Of a stretch of DNA of 64,000 nucleotides, positions 43,705 to 52,404 are shown in pieces. A program made the translations under genes and the position numbers. Below the pieces are notes generated by a model that made no database searches, had not been told where the DNA came from, and worked only from the letters and a program-made list of their open reading frames with translations. Location of the stretch: the NCBI RefSeq assembly GCF_030378205.1, contig NZ_CP127385.1, forward strand, positions 3,884,001 to 3,948,000, in the 5' to 3' direction. The stretch is from Bradyrhizobium sp. NP1. Its GTDB lineage: Bacteria > Pseudomonadota > Alphaproteobacteria > Rhizobiales > Xanthobacteraceae. Position 1 is the first letter of the stretch; each line of letters begins with the position of its first letter.

Positions 43705-44109
43705 ATGGAAATCCATCTTGCGGGCTCGCGGCCGACGCGGCGTGCGCCGAAGGAGAATTTCACCGGCACGGTGCTGCAGGACCCGATCAACATGGCGCCG
43801 GCGCCGGCGCGGCTGAACTGCTCCCGCGTCTCGTTCGAGCCCGGCGCGCGCACCGCCTGGCACACCCATCCGCTCGGCCAGACGCTCTACGTGATTTCGG
43901 GCGTGGGGCGGGTGCAGGCCAAGGGTGGCCCGATCCGTGAGATCCGGCCGGGCGACGTGGTCTGGATTCCGCCGAACGAGAAGCACTGGCACGGCGCTTC
44001 ACCCAACAACAGCATGACCCACATCGCCATGCAGGAGGCGCTCGACGGCGTCTACTCGACCTGGATGGAGCATGTCACCGACGCCGAATATTTTGCGCCG
44101 GTCGGCTAG
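43705..44109 (+). CDS. Cupin domain protein
   Basis: 134 residues from MEIHLAGSRPTRRAPKENF, with AAGGGAG upstream of the ATG. Cupin motif 1 is GARTAWHTHPLGQTLYVISG (two His and a later residue as metal ligands) and motif 2 is IRPGDVVWIPPNEKHWHGASP. Small cupins of this type often decarboxylate or tautomerise small acids. It is cotranscribed with the RraA-like aldolase, 28 bases downstream. Its TAG stop codon is part of the CTAG that starts the following repeat. Confidence 0.9.
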   Translation: MEIHLAGSRPTRRAPKENFTGTVLQDPINMAPAPARLNCSRVSFEPGARTAWHTHPLGQTLYVISGVGRVQAKGGPIREIRPGDVVWIPPNEKHWHGASPNNSMTHIAMQEALDGVYSTWMEHVTDAEYFAPVG

Positions 44110-44180
44110 TGTCCCGAATCCGAAGTTCGCAACATTTCGCGACCGGCACCTAGCGAACTTCGGATTCGAAAGGACGCTAG
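44106..44180. repeat. CTAG-bounded palindromic repeat, copy 5
   Basis: Left arm CTAGTGTCC then CGAATCCGAAGTTCGC. Right arm GCGAACTTCGGATTCG-AAA-GGACGCTAG. Here the three-base bulge is on the right side. The first CTAG supplies the stop codon of the cupin gene (44107-44109). It lies between two convergent genes. Confidence 0.85.
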
Positions 44181-44207
44181 CAAACTCGTGATTCCAGTGT
44201 GGCGGCC

Positions 44208-44567
44208 CTATATCCGCTGCGCCACCCAGGTGCCCGAGCACATCGCGGCGCGCCAGGTGCCGGAGCCCGACGTGCCCGACAGGTGACCAAAGCCGATGGC
44301 GCGCTTGATGCCGCTCGTCAGCGTGACGCTGATGGTGCCGGCCTCGGCAACGCGGCCCGATGCGCTCACCATGGCGGTGTTGGAAGCAATCTGGCCGTTG
44401 CTGATGCCGAGCGAGACGCTGGCGCTGCTCGGACAGGCGTTGCCTGACGAGGCGATCTGCACGCTCCAGGTCCCGTCGAAGGTCGAGGCGGCGGCAGGCG
44501 TTGCAGCCGTCAGCGCCAGCAGCGCGACCAGACGGGTAGTGGAAAAGAGCTTGCTGAAATGTCCCAT
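44208..44567 (-). CDS. Small exported hypothetical protein
   Basis: 119 residues from MGHFSKLFSTTRLVALL. A signal peptide (LVALLALTAATPAAAS) is followed by a beta-rich, Ser/Gly-rich domain (FDGTWSVQIASSGNACPSS, ISNGQIASNTAMVSASGRV, GFGHLSGTSGSGTWRAAMCSG). The two cysteines probably pair in the periplasm. The domain reads like a small secreted beta-barrel of the type often found in rhizobial exported proteins. There is no functional assignment. Confidence 0.75.
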   Translation of the reverse strand: MGHFSKLFSTTRLVALLALTAATPAAASTFDGTWSVQIASSGNACPSSASVSLGISNGQIASNTAMVSASGRVAEAGTISVTLTSGIKRAIGFGHLSGTSGSGTWRAAMCSGTWVAQRI

Positions 44568-44722
44568 GGCGTGCCCCTGTGATTGAACACGCACAAGGTG
44601 GCACGGCGGCGCCGCGGCGGATGTGATGGTGGTCACGCGTAACACCGCTCGCTTGGTCTTGCCTCGAACGCATTGGCTGCAAAGCCTGAGGCGGCGTGAT
44701 CTGGCGTACGCTCAGGCCGCAC

Positions 44723-44754
44723 AAAAGCAAAAGGCGCCGCGAGGGCGGCGCCTT
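44723..44754 (-). terminator. Intrinsic terminator after the DUF2147 gene
   Basis: Stem AAGGCGCCG (44731-44739) with CGGCGCCTT (44746-44754), loop CGAGGG. Read on the minus strand it is followed by TTGCTTTTG. It lies about 20 bases after the stop codon. Confidence 0.8.
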
Positions 44755-44775
44755 CGGCGCAGGGAAAACGAAAAG

Positions 44776-45594
44776 TCAGTTTACCCGGGTCCAGGTCTGG
44801 CCGCCGCAAAACATGCCGCCGAACGCACAGCCTTGCACGCGCAGCGTATTGGACCCTATCAGCGCGATGGTCGAGTCATAGGTCGAGCCGGTGTTGGGAT
44901 CGAGGATGCGGCCGTTCCATTTCAGGTCCCTGCCCAGCCTCATGTTGATCAACACCTGCTCGCCATTGGCGTTCGATTTCGCATCGACCGAATAGCCGCA
45001 CAGATTGGTGCCGCATTGCTCGATCCGGACCTTGCCTTCCTTCTCCTCGGTCAGCCAGACGCCGACGGGCGAGTTGAGGTCGCGCGCCGCTGCCGGTGCC
45101 TGTTGAGACGGCGACGCCGGTGCGACGGCCACCGTCGCGGGAGGCGGGGCAGGTGACGCGGGCTGGGGTGCCGGAATGCCAGCCTGCTGCGGTTGCGGCG
45201 CAGGAGCGGATGGCGCCGCGACAGCCGTATCCGTCGGTTGCGCGTTGACGGTTGGCGGCGTGGGTATCGGCTGCGTATTGGCCGGCGTCGGTGCCGCCTG
45301 CTGAACCGCGGGAGCTGCCGGGGCAGGCGCGGGCGGTGGCGCGTTCGCTTGAGGCGGGGCCTGTGGGTCGACTTTGGCCTCCTGGGGTGGCTGCTGCTTC
45401 TGCGGCTTGTCGCCGGTCTGCTCGCCGCGGGCCTTCTTCGAACGCCGGCCGGTATTGTCGTAGACGCCGGGAATCGAGACCGTTCCGCGATCGGGATCGA
45501 TCCGGATGGTGCGGCCGCCATACTCGAAGGTGTATTGCGCCTGCGCGGCGCTGCTCGCCAGCACAAGCGCCGCGATGGCCAACAGCGTCTTCAT
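44776..45594 (-). CDS. Exported DUF2147 protein with long Pro/Ala/Gln-rich linker
   Basis: 272 residues from MKTLLAIAALVLASSAAQA (signal peptide), with AGGAG upstream. A short N-terminal module (YTFEYGGRTIRIDPDRGTV) is followed by a disordered linker of about 120 residues rich in P, A and Q. The C-terminal DUF2147-like domain comes last (SPVGVWLTEEKEGKVRIEQC, GTNLCGYSVDAKSN, NMRLGRDLKWNGRILDPNTG). DUF2147 proteins are periplasmic lipocalin-like proteins of unknown function. The far-upstream palindrome GTGATCTGGATCAC could place it under an FNR/CRP-type regulator. Confidence 0.85.
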   Translation of the reverse strand: MKTLLAIAALVLASSAAQAQYTFEYGGRTIRIDPDRGTVSIPGVYDNTGRRSKKARGEQTGDKPQKQQPPQEAKVDPQAPPQANAPPPAPAPAAPAVQQAAPTPANTQPIPTPPTVNAQPTDTAVAAPSAPAPQPQQAGIPAPQPASPAPPPATVAVAPASPSQQAPAAARDLNSPVGVWLTEEKEGKVRIEQCGTNLCGYSVDAKSNANGEQVLINMRLGRDLKWNGRILDPNTGSTYDSTIALIGSNTLRVQGCAFGGMFCGGQTWTRVN

Positions 45595-45655
45595 CGTGAT
45601 CTCCTGAGCGAGAATTCCTCTCAAGGAATCCTAGACCTCGACCATGGTTCAAAGC

Positions 45656-45669
45656 GTGATCTGGATCAC
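45656..45669. promoter_or_regulatory. GTGATC-TG-GATCAC palindrome (FNR/CRP-superfamily type)
   Basis: A perfect 6-bp inverted repeat with two-base spacer, equivalent to GTGAT-N4-ATCAC. It lies 62 bases upstream of the DUF2147 start and differs from the FixK/FNR box TTGAT-N4-ATCAA only at the outer positions. A second short inverted repeat (GAATTCC ... GGAATCC) lies nearer to the gene. Confidence 0.45.
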
Positions 45670-45758
45670 GTTCCATGATTAGTTCGCAGGCTAGCCGGAT
45701 TGGTTCAACGCGGCCAGTCACGCGTGTTGCGAACCCGGCTTTAGGCCGGTGGCGCGGG

Positions 45759-46226
45759 TCACGGCTGGAAGATCATGCAGGTGGTCGTGCCATGGGCGAG
45801 CAGCCGTCCACCCTCATCCGTGATCCGGCCTTCGGCGGTACCGATCCGGCGTCCCCGATTGAGCACCACGCCTTCGGCCCTGATCGTCCCCATTCCCGGC
45901 GTGATCGGACGGACCAGCGAAATCTTGAATTCGAGCGTGGTCTGACTGACGCCTTTTTCCAGCGTCGTCCAGATCGCAAGTCCCATGCAACTGTCGAGCA
46001 GCGTCGCGGCCACGCCACCATGCACGGTGCCGGCCGGATTGAGCTGATCGTCCCTGGGCTGCATGGTGATGACGACCCTTCCGCTTGAGGCCTCCGTGAT
46101 GTCGTAGCCGAGCGTTCGTGCAAAGGTGTTGAGGGGCAGCGAGCCGTCGACAAGGCCCTGCACGAACGCGATGCCGCTCAATTCCTCTCTCCGCTCGGTG
46201 CTCACGGTGCCGTAGGTCTTAGCCAT
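45759..46226 (-). CDS. PaaI-family hotdog thioesterase
   Basis: 155 residues with the hotdog signature GTVHGGVAATLLDSCMGLAIW, where the conserved HGG..A..D region carries the active-site residues. SQTTLEFKISLVRPITPGMG forms the central sheet. The family hydrolyses acyl- or aryl-CoA thioesters; the natural substrate is unknown. The first 25 bases overlap the end of the AdaA-like gene, which lies upstream on the same strand. Confidence 0.9.
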   Translation of the reverse strand: MAKTYGTVSTERREELSGIAFVQGLVDGSLPLNTFARTLGYDITEASSGRVVITMQPRDDQLNPAGTVHGGVAATLLDSCMGLAIWTTLEKGVSQTTLEFKISLVRPITPGMGTIRAEGVVLNRGRRIGTAEGRITDEGGRLLAHGTTTCMIFQP

Positions 46227-46801
46227 GGATTTCCCTTGCGCGATGATGAGTGGCCCCGAAAAGCAGATGGCGGGCGTCCATATAGATTGACGAACGCAGC
46301 ACTCATGCGGCGTGAGCTGGAAAAGCCGGCGCTCCGCGCGATGTCGGTGACCGGAAGATCGGTGTCATCCAGCAGGCGCTTGGCGCGCTGCACGCGAAGC
46401 GACTGCGCGACCTGCGCCGGCGATGCATCGAGATGGGCGGCGAACAGGCGCGATAGATGGCGCGTGCCGATCCCCAGCCGGCCGGCCAGCGCCTCGACGC
46501 CGCCCTGGTCGAGTGCGCCGGCCTCGATCAACGACAGTGCCCGTTCGACCGTGGTCCGCGTACCCTTCCATGCGGGGCAGAACGGGGCGGTCTCGGGACG
46601 GCAGCGCAGACAAGGCCGGTAGCCCGCACGTTCCGCCGCCGCAGCACTCGGGTAGAAGCAGACATTGCGCGCCAGCGGCGTGCGTGCCCGGCAAACCGGC
46701 CGGCAATAAACCCCGGTTGTCCTCACGGCCACGAAGACGACGCCGTCGAGCGCGGGATCGCGGCGTCGGAAGGCCTCGTACCGGTTGGCAAAATCGGACA
46801 T
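46202..46801 (-). CDS. AdaA-like methylphosphotriester-DNA methyltransferase / AraC-type regulator
   Basis: 199 residues from MSDFANRYEAFRRRDPALDG. The Ada zinc domain has all four cysteines (TTGVYCRPVCRART and YRPCLRCRPET), the first being the methyl acceptor. A double AraC HTH follows (LAGRLGIGTRHLSRLFAAHL and VTDIARSAGFSSSRRMSAAF). The protein ends shortly afterwards, so it lacks the AlkA glycosylase or Ogt methyltransferase domains found in larger Ada/AlkA fusions. It matches AdaA of Bacillus in layout. It senses methylated phosphotriesters and probably activates an alkylation response. No repair partner gene is adjacent. Confidence 0.88.
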   Translation of the reverse strand: MSDFANRYEAFRRRDPALDGVVFVAVRTTGVYCRPVCRARTPLARNVCFYPSAAAAERAGYRPCLRCRPETAPFCPAWKGTRTTVERALSLIEAGALDQGGVEALAGRLGIGTRHLSRLFAAHLDASPAQVAQSLRVQRAKRLLDDTDLPVTDIARSAGFSSSRRMSAAFVNLYGRPPSAFRGHSSSRKGNPWLRPTAP

Positions 46802-46901
46802 GACCCGCTTTATACAGGCGAGCATGGCCGCCACGCGAGTGGCGCGCGGAGACGAAGTCCGAAAACGACCGATCCGTCCGGCGGTCGCAGCCCGCTGCAG
46901 T

Positions 46902-47675
46902 CTACTCGAACCAGGCTGAATAGATCTTCTTGAAACTGCCGTCGGAAAACGCGATGTGCAGCCACTGATCGACGAAGTCCTTCCATGCAGCATCGCGTTG
47001 CAGCCAGTATGCTTTCTCCGAAAAGTCGAACGGCTTGTCGGGGTGAACGGCGCAGAGCACGCCGGCGTGCAGCTTCTGCTGGTAGCGCGTCTCCGAGGCG
47101 TCGGTCATCATCACGTCGGCATGGCCGCTTGCGATCTCGTCGAAGATGGTGACGTTGTCGTCATGGACCTTGATCTCGGCGTGATGGACGTTGGCGCGCG
47201 CGAAACGCTCGTTGGTGCCGCCGGGATTGACGATGACGCGCGTGCCGGCCTGGTCGATGCCGGCGATCGTCTCGTATTTCGCCGCATCGGTGCAGCGTGC
47301 GATCGGCGTCTTGCCCTCGCGCATCACGGGAATCGAGAAGGCGCCCTTCTTCTGGCGGTCCAGCGTGATCGAGACGCCGCCCATGGCGATATCGAACCTG
47401 TCAGCCTCGAAATCCCTGGTCAGTTGCGGCCACGCGGTTCGTACGAACTCAACCTTGACGCCGAGCGCCTTGCCCAGCGCCTCCGCCATGTCGACGTCGA
47501 AGCCGCGGAATTGGCCGCTTTCCTTGTCGAGATAGGTGAAGGGCCGGTAGTCGCCGGTCATGCCGACCCGCAATGTGCCGCGTTTGATGATGTCGTCGAG
47601 GCGGGTGGCTTGCTGCGCCTGCGCCGCAGTGGCGAGCAAGAGCGCAGCGATCGGGACGATCCATTTCCGGAGCAT
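46902..47675 (-). CDS. pheC: PheC-type cyclohexadienyl (arogenate/prephenate) dehydratase, exported
   Basis: 257 residues from MLRKWIVPIAALLLATAAQA (signal peptide). The fold is that of family 3 solute-binding proteins (RGTLRVGMTGDYRPFTYLD, FRGFDVDMAEALGKALGV). The following segments match, from memory, the periplasmic cyclohexadienyl dehydratase of Pseudomonas aeruginosa better than amino-acid transport proteins: RFDIAMGGVSITLDRQKKG, VIVNPGGTNERFARANVHHA, CAVHPDKPFDFSEKAYWL. PheC converts prephenate or arogenate to phenylpyruvate or phenylalanine outside the cytoplasm. No ABC permease genes are adjacent, which supports an enzyme. Confidence 0.75.
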   Translation of the reverse strand: MLRKWIVPIAALLLATAAQAQQATRLDDIIKRGTLRVGMTGDYRPFTYLDKESGQFRGFDVDMAEALGKALGVKVEFVRTAWPQLTRDFEADRFDIAMGGVSITLDRQKKGAFSIPVMREGKTPIARCTDAAKYETIAGIDQAGTRVIVNPGGTNERFARANVHHAEIKVHDDNVTIFDEIASGHADVMMTDASETRYQQKLHAGVLCAVHPDKPFDFSEKAYWLQRDAAWKDFVDQWLHIAFSDGSFKKIYSAWFE

Positions 47676-47765
47676 GATACTTTCCTGGCGGGGAATTGCG
47701 ATGACAGCCTGCCGTCGATCGTCTAGACCAGATCGCAGCAACAGGCGAGGGGCGGGAGAAACACG

Positions 47766-48287
47766 GTGAGCCTTTCGATGCACGAGGCGTCCGTTGGCGT
47801 GTTCGTGCCGTATCTGCACAACCTGTCCAGCCTGCTTGATCGCGCGACGGCCTACGCGGAATCGAAGGGCATCGACCCCGCCGTGCTGCTTGGCATGCGG
47901 CTTTATCCCAACATGTACGATTTGAGGCAGCAGGTTGCGGAAGCGGTCCGCCACGCGGTGGTCGGCTGCGGGCTGCTGGCCGGCCGTGACCCGCCCGGCT
48001 TTGCCGAGGCAGGGTTTGATCTCGGCGAGCTGAAATCCCGCGTCGCCGCCGCGATCGGCTTTCTCGAAAGCCTGCCGCGCGAGGCGATCGATGGCGCCGC
48101 CGATCGCGAGGTGATCTTCCGGTTCAGGAACGGGAGGGAGCGCACATTCTCCGGACGCACGCTGCTGCTGTCGTTCAGCGTGCCACAGTTCTTTTTTCAC
48201 GTGACGACGGCCTACGACATCCTGCGCCACGCAGGGGTCGAGCTCGTCAAGAAGGACTTTCTGGGTCCGCCGCGCGGCGAGGGTTAG
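47766..48287 (+). CDS. DUF1993 family protein
   Basis: 173 residues starting at GTG (VSLSMHEASVGVFVPYLHN); an ATG four codons in is an alternative. The helical bundle resembles DinB-like proteins (LLDRATAYAESKGIDPAVLL, MYDLRQQVAEAVRHAVVGC, PQFFFHVTTAYDILRHAGV). DUF1993 has no known function. Its 3' end overlaps the convergent gene at 48284 by four bases. The gap of 90 bases to pheC is a divergent promoter region. Confidence 0.85.
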   Translation: MSLSMHEASVGVFVPYLHNLSSLLDRATAYAESKGIDPAVLLGMRLYPNMYDLRQQVAEAVRHAVVGCGLLAGRDPPGFAEAGFDLGELKSRVAAAIGFLESLPREAIDGAADREVIFRFRNGRERTFSGRTLLLSFSVPQFFFHVTTAYDILRHAGVELVKKDFLGPPRGEG

Positions 48288-48688
48288 CTCTCGCCGGCCT
48301 CGCTGCGCGCCAGCAGCGCAGCCTCGCTGCGGCTGGCCATCTCGCTCCTGAGCTCCTCGAAGCGCAGCCGCGCCGCGCTTTCGCGCTGGTCAACCATGCG
48401 GACCGCGGCGTCCAGGCTCATCGGACCGGAAATCGCCGGCACTGAATTCTGGCCGATTGTCTCGTCGACATAGTAGGCGCCGTCGTCGCCATGGCGAACC
48501 GTCCATCTGAAGCGGATCGCTTCCATCGGCCCGGGACCGACCTTGAAATAGCCGTCGGCCTGTTCGGGAGCCAGCGTGACCGGGCTCTCCTCGATCGCGG
48601 GCCTTTCGGCCAGGCGATGCGGTTCCGAATGTTCAAGGATGCTCGCGATCGTCGCAAGCGCATGGTCGGTCGGGTCGGGCTGGTTCAA
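48284..48688 (-). CDS. Hypothetical protein
   Basis: 134 residues, soluble. The N-terminal half is acidic (DHALATIASILEHSEPHRLA). A central segment FRWTVRHGDDGAYYVDETIG has beta character, and the C-terminus is a charged helix (MVDQRESAARLRFEELRSEM). No domain is recognised. Codon use looks like its neighbours and it fits closely between two genes, which supports it as real. Confidence 0.65.
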   Translation of the reverse strand: MNQPDPTDHALATIASILEHSEPHRLAERPAIEESPVTLAPEQADGYFKVGPGPMEAIRFRWTVRHGDDGAYYVDETIGQNSVPAISGPMSLDAAVRMVDQRESAARLRFEELRSEMASRSEAALLARSEAGES

Positions 48689-48779
48689 GATGATGGTCTC
48701 CCCATTGCGGCGAAGGCGGTGAGCGGACCGGCGCGCCGGGAACCATTGGTGAGGGCGATTGCGGCTGAGTTTTGGCTAT

Positions 48780-50204
48780 TTATGCGTAAACTGGGGGCAG
48801 CCTGGCGGCCCACGGCCGTTCCCTTTCGAGCTGGGCGGCGAGCCGCAACAGCGTCGCCTCTTCGCCGAAGCGCGCCGCGAACATCATGCCGAGCGGCAGA
48901 CCGGCCTTGTTCCAGGCCAGTGGCACCGACATCGCCGGCTGGCCGGACATGTTGAACATGGAGGTGCCGGGCATGTAACGCCGCAGCGTCGGCGCGATGT
49001 GCGTCAGATCCTGCGCCATGGTGTCGAGCTCGCCGATCCTGAGCGGCGGCGTGCACAGGGTCGGACAGAGGAATAGATCGTAGACCTGGAAAAATTCCGC
49101 CAGCGCCCGCGAAATCTGGAAGGCATCCTGCTGGGCGGCGACATAGTCGGCGGCCGACATCTTGAGTCCGTTATGGGCGCTGGCGAGCGTCAATACCTCG
49201 AAATCCCTGTCGGTCATGGCGCGGCCGAAGCGCTGCTCGGCAATGCGCAGATTGACCGCGGTATTGGCGCTGACGATCGAAGCCATCACCGCGGCTGGAT
49301 CGGCGGCGAGCGGCACCGCGCGTTCCTCGACATGGTGGCCGAGCTTCGACAGCAGCCCTGCGACATCGCGTACCGCAGCCGCAACCTCGGGATCGATGGC
49401 GTCGCCATAGGGCGATCTGTCGGTGAAGGCGATGCGCAGGCGGCCTGGATCGCGCTTGATCTCCTCCGCATAGGGCCGCGCCTGCGGCGGCGCCACATAG
49501 GGGCTCGACGGCTCGGGGCCACAGATCGCGTCCAGCATGAGCGCGCTGTCGCGCACACTGATGCTGACGACGTGGCCGACCGAAAAACCGCTCCAGCCCT
49601 CGCCGCGATCGGGACCGAGCGGGTTGCGTGCCCGCGTCGGCTTCAGCCCGAACACGCCGCAGGCGGAGGCCGGAATCCGGATCGAGCCGCCGCCGTCGCT
49701 CGCATGCGCAACAGGCAGGATGCGCGCCGCGACCGCGGCCGCCGCGCCGCCGGACGAACCGCCCGAGGAATGCAAGGGATTCCAGGGATTGCGGGTCGGA
49801 CCGTGCAGTCGCGGCTCGGTGGTCGGCATCAGGCCGAATTCGGGACTTGCGCTCTTGCCGAAGATCGTGACCCCGGTTGCGAGAAAGCGCCGGGCGAGGG
49901 TGCCGGTGTGGTCGGCGACATTATCCCGGTACACGCTCGCGCCTGACGTCGTGACCGTGCCTTCGAGCAGGTCGAGATCCTTCAGGAGAAAGGGCACGCC
50001 CTTGAACGGACCATCGGGCAGGCCGTCGGCGATCTGCCGCTCGGCGTGGTCGTAGTGCTTCACCACCACCGCATTGATCGTGGGATCGACACGCGCAGTG
50101 CGGGCGATCGCCTCGTCAAGCAGCTCCTTCGGCGTGACCTCGTTCTTGCGTACAAGCTCGGCGAGGCCGACCGCGTCGTACCCGCTGTATTCCCTGAAAG
50201 CCAT
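48780..50204 (-). CDS. Amidase (amidase signature family)
   Basis: 474 residues. The Ser-cisSer-Lys triad is present: lysine in VPFLLKDLDLLEG and the serine pair in SSGGSSGGAAAAVAARILP followed by HASDGGGSIRIPASACGVFG. The enzyme hydrolyses amides; the substrate cannot be predicted. It is the last gene of the ABC transporter operon, 72 bases after a 2-hydroxyacid dehydrogenase gene, so its substrate may be what the transporter imports. The N-terminus (MAFREYSGYDAVGLAELVRK) is normal for the family. Confidence 0.93.
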   Translation of the reverse strand: MAFREYSGYDAVGLAELVRKNEVTPKELLDEAIARTARVDPTINAVVVKHYDHAERQIADGLPDGPFKGVPFLLKDLDLLEGTVTTSGASVYRDNVADHTGTLARRFLATGVTIFGKSASPEFGLMPTTEPRLHGPTRNPWNPLHSSGGSSGGAAAAVAARILPVAHASDGGGSIRIPASACGVFGLKPTRARNPLGPDRGEGWSGFSVGHVVSISVRDSALMLDAICGPEPSSPYVAPPQARPYAEEIKRDPGRLRIAFTDRSPYGDAIDPEVAAAVRDVAGLLSKLGHHVEERAVPLAADPAAVMASIVSANTAVNLRIAEQRFGRAMTDRDFEVLTLASAHNGLKMSAADYVAAQQDAFQISRALAEFFQVYDLFLCPTLCTPPLRIGELDTMAQDLTHIAPTLRRYMPGTSMFNMSGQPAMSVPLAWNKAGLPLGMMFAARFGEEATLLRLAAQLERERPWAARLPPVYA

Positions 50205-50276
50205 CGGAATGCCCTCCGAATGAAATGCAGAAATCGATCGTGGTGACTGGCGGCTTGGAAGCGACGGAGTCTGGGA

Positions 50277-51266
50277 TCAGCCGAGCACGTCCTGGTTTAT
50301 CACGTTGGTCCGGATCGGCGTGCCGTCGAGCGCGCTCAGGATGTTGAGTGCGGTCTGCTCGCTCATGCGCTCGACCGCCTCGACCGTGACGCCCGCCACA
50401 TGCGGCGCCGTGATGACGTTGGCCAGCTTGAACAGCGGATTGTCGACCGGCGGCGGTTCCTGCTCGAACACGTCGAGGCCGGCACCGGCGAGCTTGCCGG
50501 ATACCAGCGCCTCATGCAGCGCCTTCTCGTCGATGAGGCCGCCGCGCGCGGTGTTGATCAGATAGGAAGCAGGCTTCATGCGCTTCAGCCTGTCGGCGTT
50601 GAACAGCCCGACCGTCTCCGGCGTCTTCGGACAATGGATGCTGACGAAATCGGCACGCGGCAGCGCCGCGTCGAGATCGGCAACCGGCTCGCAGCCGGCC
50701 GCCTGGATGTCCGAGGCCGGCTTGTAGGGGTCATAGACCAGCACCTGCATCTCCATCGCCTGGCAGCGCTTGGCCGTGCGGGTGCCGATGCGGCCGAAGC
50801 CGATGATCAGCACGGTTTTGCCATAGAGATCGAAGGGGAGCTGGCCAAGCCGGCTCGCCCACGTACCCTCCTTGACCATCGCATGCATTTCCTGCGCGCG
50901 CTTGGCGAGCGTCAGCATCATGAACAGCGCCTGCTCGGCAACCGAGGGTGAATTCGCGCTGCCTGCCACCATCAGCGGCACCTTGCGGCGGCTCAAGGCG
51001 GGCACGTCGACGGCGTCGTAGCCGACGCCTATCCGGGTCACCACCTGCATGTCTTTCGAGGCTTCGAGCTCGGGCTCGCCGAAGCGCGTGGCGCCGAGGG
51101 CTACGCCGTGGACCGGCGCGTGCTGCTTCAGCATCGCCTCAAAGTCGTTGGCCGAGATCAGGTTGGGAAACTCGACGAGTTCGATGTCGTCCCGTTCCGT
51201 GAGGAGTGCCCGTGCCTTCGGCGACATCGTCTGTGTGACAAAAATCTTCTTCTTGTTGGTCGTCAT
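50277..51266 (-). CDS. NAD-dependent D-2-hydroxyacid dehydrogenase
   Basis: 329 residues. The Rossmann motif is LIIGFGRIGTRTAKRCQAME. Catalytic residues are in NTARGGLIDEKALHEAL (Arg), AGLDVFEQEPP (Glu) and ITAPHVAGVTVEAVE (His). It is close to phosphoglycerate dehydrogenase but lacks the C-terminal ACT regulatory domain, so serine biosynthesis is not implied. In context it may oxidise or reduce a hydroxyacid derived from the imported compound. It starts 31 bases after the ATPase gene. Confidence 0.92.
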   Translation of the reverse strand: MTTNKKKIFVTQTMSPKARALLTERDDIELVEFPNLISANDFEAMLKQHAPVHGVALGATRFGEPELEASKDMQVVTRIGVGYDAVDVPALSRRKVPLMVAGSANSPSVAEQALFMMLTLAKRAQEMHAMVKEGTWASRLGQLPFDLYGKTVLIIGFGRIGTRTAKRCQAMEMQVLVYDPYKPASDIQAAGCEPVADLDAALPRADFVSIHCPKTPETVGLFNADRLKRMKPASYLINTARGGLIDEKALHEALVSGKLAGAGLDVFEQEPPPVDNPLFKLANVITAPHVAGVTVEAVERMSEQTALNILSALDGTPIRTNVINQDVLG

Positions 51267-51297
51267 TTCCTGCCCTGGGTGATGCCTTCTAACGCCG

Positions 51298-52398
<1,101 letters not shown>

Positions 52399-52404
52399 GA
52401 GTTT

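Noticed and set aside
46202..46801. AdaA-like gene read as a truncated Ada/AlkA fusion
   Set aside because: Zinc-domain plus AraC-only proteins of about 200 residues are a known form (AdaA of Bacillus), and no remnant of a repair domain follows.
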